A DNA stretch of 36,135 bases. It comes from Desulfobulbaceae bacterium. GTDB lineage: Bacteria; Desulfobacterota; Desulfobulbia; Desulfobulbales; Desulfocapsaceae. The stretch lies in NCBI GenBank assembly GCA_003249645.1, contig QKIH01000098.1:1-36135 (forward strand), read 5' to 3'. The notes beneath the pieces are model-generated. The model had not been told where the DNA came from. It did not search any database and saw nothing but the letters and a program-made list of their open reading frames with translations. Below, piece after piece: positions 34,569 through 36,135 of this stretch (position 1 is the stretch's first letter; each line of letters begins with the position of its first letter). A program made the position numbers and the translations under genes.

Positions 34569-34871
34569 ATGAATTTAACGCCACGTGAAAAGGATAAACT
34601 CTTACTGTTTACCGCCGCTCTGCTTGCAGAGCGAAGACTTGCCAAAGGATTGAAACTTAATCATCCGGAAGCGGTTGCCCTTATCAGTGCTGCCATTCTT
34701 GAAGGTGCCCGCGAAGGAAAGACCGTGGAGCAGCTCATGCATGAAGGCAGACAGGTGCTGAGCCGCGATCAGGTCATGGAGGGTATCCCTGAGATGATCC
34801 ACGATGTTCAGGTCGAGGCAACATTTCCGGACGGCACCAAACTGGTTACCGTACACAACCCGATTATCTGA
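34569..34871 (+). CDS. ureA: Urease gamma subunit
   Basis: 100 residues, the standard length. It begins with the [21 protein letters not shown] pattern (here in part [10 protein letters not shown]) and contains [10 protein letters not shown] and [19 protein letters not shown], all diagnostic. It joins the beta and alpha chains to form the heterotrimeric urease unit that hydrolyses urea to ammonia and carbamate. GGGAGA precedes the ATG. Confidence 0.97.
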   Translation: MNLTPREKDKLLLFTAALLAERRLAKGLKLNHPEAVALISAAILEGAREGKTVEQLMHEGRQVLSRDQVMEGIPEMIHDVQVEATFPDGTKLVTVHNPII

Positions 34872-34885
34872 TAAGGAGCAGGATC

Positions 34886-35197
34886 ATGATACCAGGAGAA
34901 ATTATCTGCCAGCCCGGAGAAATTGAACTCAACAGCGGCAGGACTACCGTTTCGGTTGTTGTGGCCAACACCGGTGACAGACCAGTTCAGATAGGCTCAC
35001 ATTTTCATTTTTATGAAGTAAATGAAGCGCTGAAATTTTCCCGTGAGAAGACCCGCGGCTTCCGGCTCAATATCGCTGCAGGAACAGCCATCCGTTTTGA
35101 ACCCGGCCAGGAAAGAGAGGTCGAACTTGTCGAATTTTCCGGCAAAAAAGTGGTCTACGGATTCAACGCAAAAATAATGGGCTCATTGGAGGGCTGA
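34886..35197 (+). CDS. ureB: Urease beta subunit
   Basis: 103 residues, typical length. The opening IPGEII and the conserved [19 protein letters not shown] segment are diagnostic, as is the ending [23 protein letters not shown] stretch. It is separate from ureA, as in most bacteria outside Helicobacter. AAGGAG precedes the ATG, and ureC starts 4 bases after the stop. Confidence 0.97.
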   Translation: MIPGEIICQPGEIELNSGRTTVSVVVANTGDRPVQIGSHFHFYEVNEALKFSREKTRGFRLNIAAGTAIRFEPGQEREVELVEFSGKKVVYGFNAKIMGSLEG

Positions 35198-35201
35198 TCA
35201 A

Positions 35202-36135
35202 ATGGCTACTATTTCACGCAAAGCATACGCAGAAATGTTCGGCCCGACCGTGGGCGACAAGGTACGTCTTGGCGACACCGAGCTGTTTGCCGAGGTAGAA
35301 AAAGATTACACCATCTACGGTGAAGAGGTGAAGTTCGGCGGCGGCAAGGTCATCCGCGACGGTATGGGACAATGCCAGGAATGCGGCGACAAGGTGGTTG
35401 ACGTGGTTATCACCAATGCCACCATCATCGATCACTGGGGTATCATCAAGGCTGACATCGGCATCAAAAACGGCAGGATTGCAGGTATCGGCAAGGCAGG
35501 AAACCCCGACATTCAGCCGGGAGTTGATATCCTGGTCGGTCCGGGAACTGAAGCCATTGCCGGAGAAGGATGTATAGTCACGGCCGGCGGTATAGATTCA
35601 CACATCCATTTCATCTGTCCGCAGCAGATCGAAGAGGCCCTGATGTCAGGTGTTACCACCATGCTTGGCGGTGGAACAGGGCCAGCTACCGGCACCAACG
35701 CCACCACCTGCACCCCCGGTGCATGGAACCTTCACCGCATGCTGCAGGCCTCCGATGAACTGCCGATGAACCTCGGTTACCTGGCTAAAGGCAACGCAAG
35801 CCTTGCCGCCCCGCTCAACGAGCAGATGGTAGCGGGTGCCATGGGCCTTAAACTGCACGAAGACTGGGGAACCACGATCGATGCCTGTTTAGGTGTGGCC
35901 GAAAACTATGATGTCCAGGTGGCCATCCACACGGATACCCTGAACGAATCCGGTTTTGTTGAAAATACCATCGAGGCATTCAAGGGCCGCACCATTCACA
36001 CATATCATACGGAAGGCGCCGGCGGCGGTCATGCTCCCGACATCATCAAGGCCTGCGGACTGGCCAATGTTCTGCCTTCTTCCACCAATCCGACCAGACC
36101 TTATACGGTCAACACGGTTGCCGAGCACCTCGATA
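35202..36135 (+). CDS. ureC: Urease alpha (catalytic) subunit, truncated by window edge
   Basis: Only the first 311 residues are in the window. The nickel-site residues are visible: H134 and H136 in SHIHF, the carbamylated lysine K217 and H219 in GLKLHEDWG, the [10 protein letters not shown] histidine at 243, and H269 in HTYHTEG. After HEDWG the sequence reads TTIDACL, where other ureases I know read TTPAAIDACL-like. Three residues (P-A-A/S) are missing, which is why the later histidines are shifted by three from the usual numbering (246 and 272). The frame is otherwise intact. GGAGG precedes the ATG and the gene is tightly linked to ureB. Confidence 0.96.
   Translation, partial: MATISRKAYAEMFGPTVGDKVRLGDTELFAEVEKDYTIYGEEVKFGGGKVIRDGMGQCQECGDKVVDVVITNATIIDHWGIIKADIGIKNGRIAGIGKAGNPDIQPGVDILVGPGTEAIAGEGCIVTAGGIDSHIHFICPQQIEEALMSGVTTMLGGGTGPATGTNATTCTPGAWNLHRMLQASDELPMNLGYLAKGNASLAAPLNEQMVAGAMGLKLHEDWGTTIDACLGVAENYDVQVAIHTDTLNESGFVENTIEAFKGRTIHTYHTEGAGGGHAPDIIKACGLANVLPSSTNPTRPYTVNTVAEHLD

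Overview
The window looks like a chromosomal segment of a Gram-negative, probably anaerobic bacterium. A lineage near the Desulfobulbales/Desulfobacterota is my best guess, and it is an inference from gene content, not from any marker gene. The supporting signs are a tungsten-type aldehyde oxidoreductase with its own four-cluster ferredoxin, a WtpA-type tungstate transporter, many periplasmic binding proteins with Sec signals, and a candidate outer-membrane beta-barrel. No rRNA, tRNA, CRISPR array, integrase or intact insertion sequence was recognised.

Layout. 1-661 has no convincing gene but carries a strong hairpin. 662-1576 (-) is a PanE/ApbA-family ketopantoate reductase-like gene. 1908-9668 (+) is a pentitol catabolic cluster: LacI-family regulator, RbsABC-type ABC importer (ATPase, permease, binding protein), zinc polyol dehydrogenase and xylulokinase. 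There is no xylose isomerase, so the logic fits xylitol or D-arabitol to D-xylulose to D-xylulose 5-phosphate. 9718-11397 (-) is an MscS-family channel. 11556-14306 (-) is wtpA-wtpC-wtpB, tungstate/molybdate uptake. 14890-15177 (-) is a small three-helix membrane protein. 15357-15791 is a long leader with two doubtful small ORFs, followed by an iron-type alcohol dehydrogenase (15792-16973, +). 17312-17902 (+) is a PagP-like beta-barrel candidate.

From 23545 down to 17960 the minus strand reads ferredoxin, aldehyde ferredoxin oxidoreductase, aroA, ktrB, ktrA. The first two genes overlap by 4 bases and so do the last two. 23818-24744 (+) is a PilZ-domain protein and 24841-25143 (+) a Dabb protein. 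27673-25268 (-) is a two-gene operon of a K+ channel with an RCK domain and a DUF401 membrane transporter. 28091 to the right edge (+) is urtABCDE followed by ureDABC (ureC is cut by the window end): high-affinity urea uptake feeding urease.

How the parts connect. The urt-ure locus has a near-consensus sigma-54 promoter at 28003-28018 and a cluster of GTGA/TCAC repeats 100-200 bases upstream, as expected for nitrogen-status control. The tungstate importer, the AOR-family enzyme with its ferredoxin and the Fe-alcohol dehydrogenase together suggest tungsten-dependent aldehyde metabolism. KtrAB, the K+ channel and MscS suggest osmotic adjustment. Both ABC binding-protein genes (5859-6821 and urtA) are followed by strong hairpins inside their operons, which probably set a high binding-protein to permease/enzyme ratio. 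The least ordinary observations are a three-residue deletion in the conserved urease alpha-subunit segment after the carbamylated-lysine motif, an AOR/four-cluster-ferredoxin pair resembling the nanowire-forming AorAB, a dehydrogenase lacking all four structural-zinc cysteines, and paired LacI-type operators.
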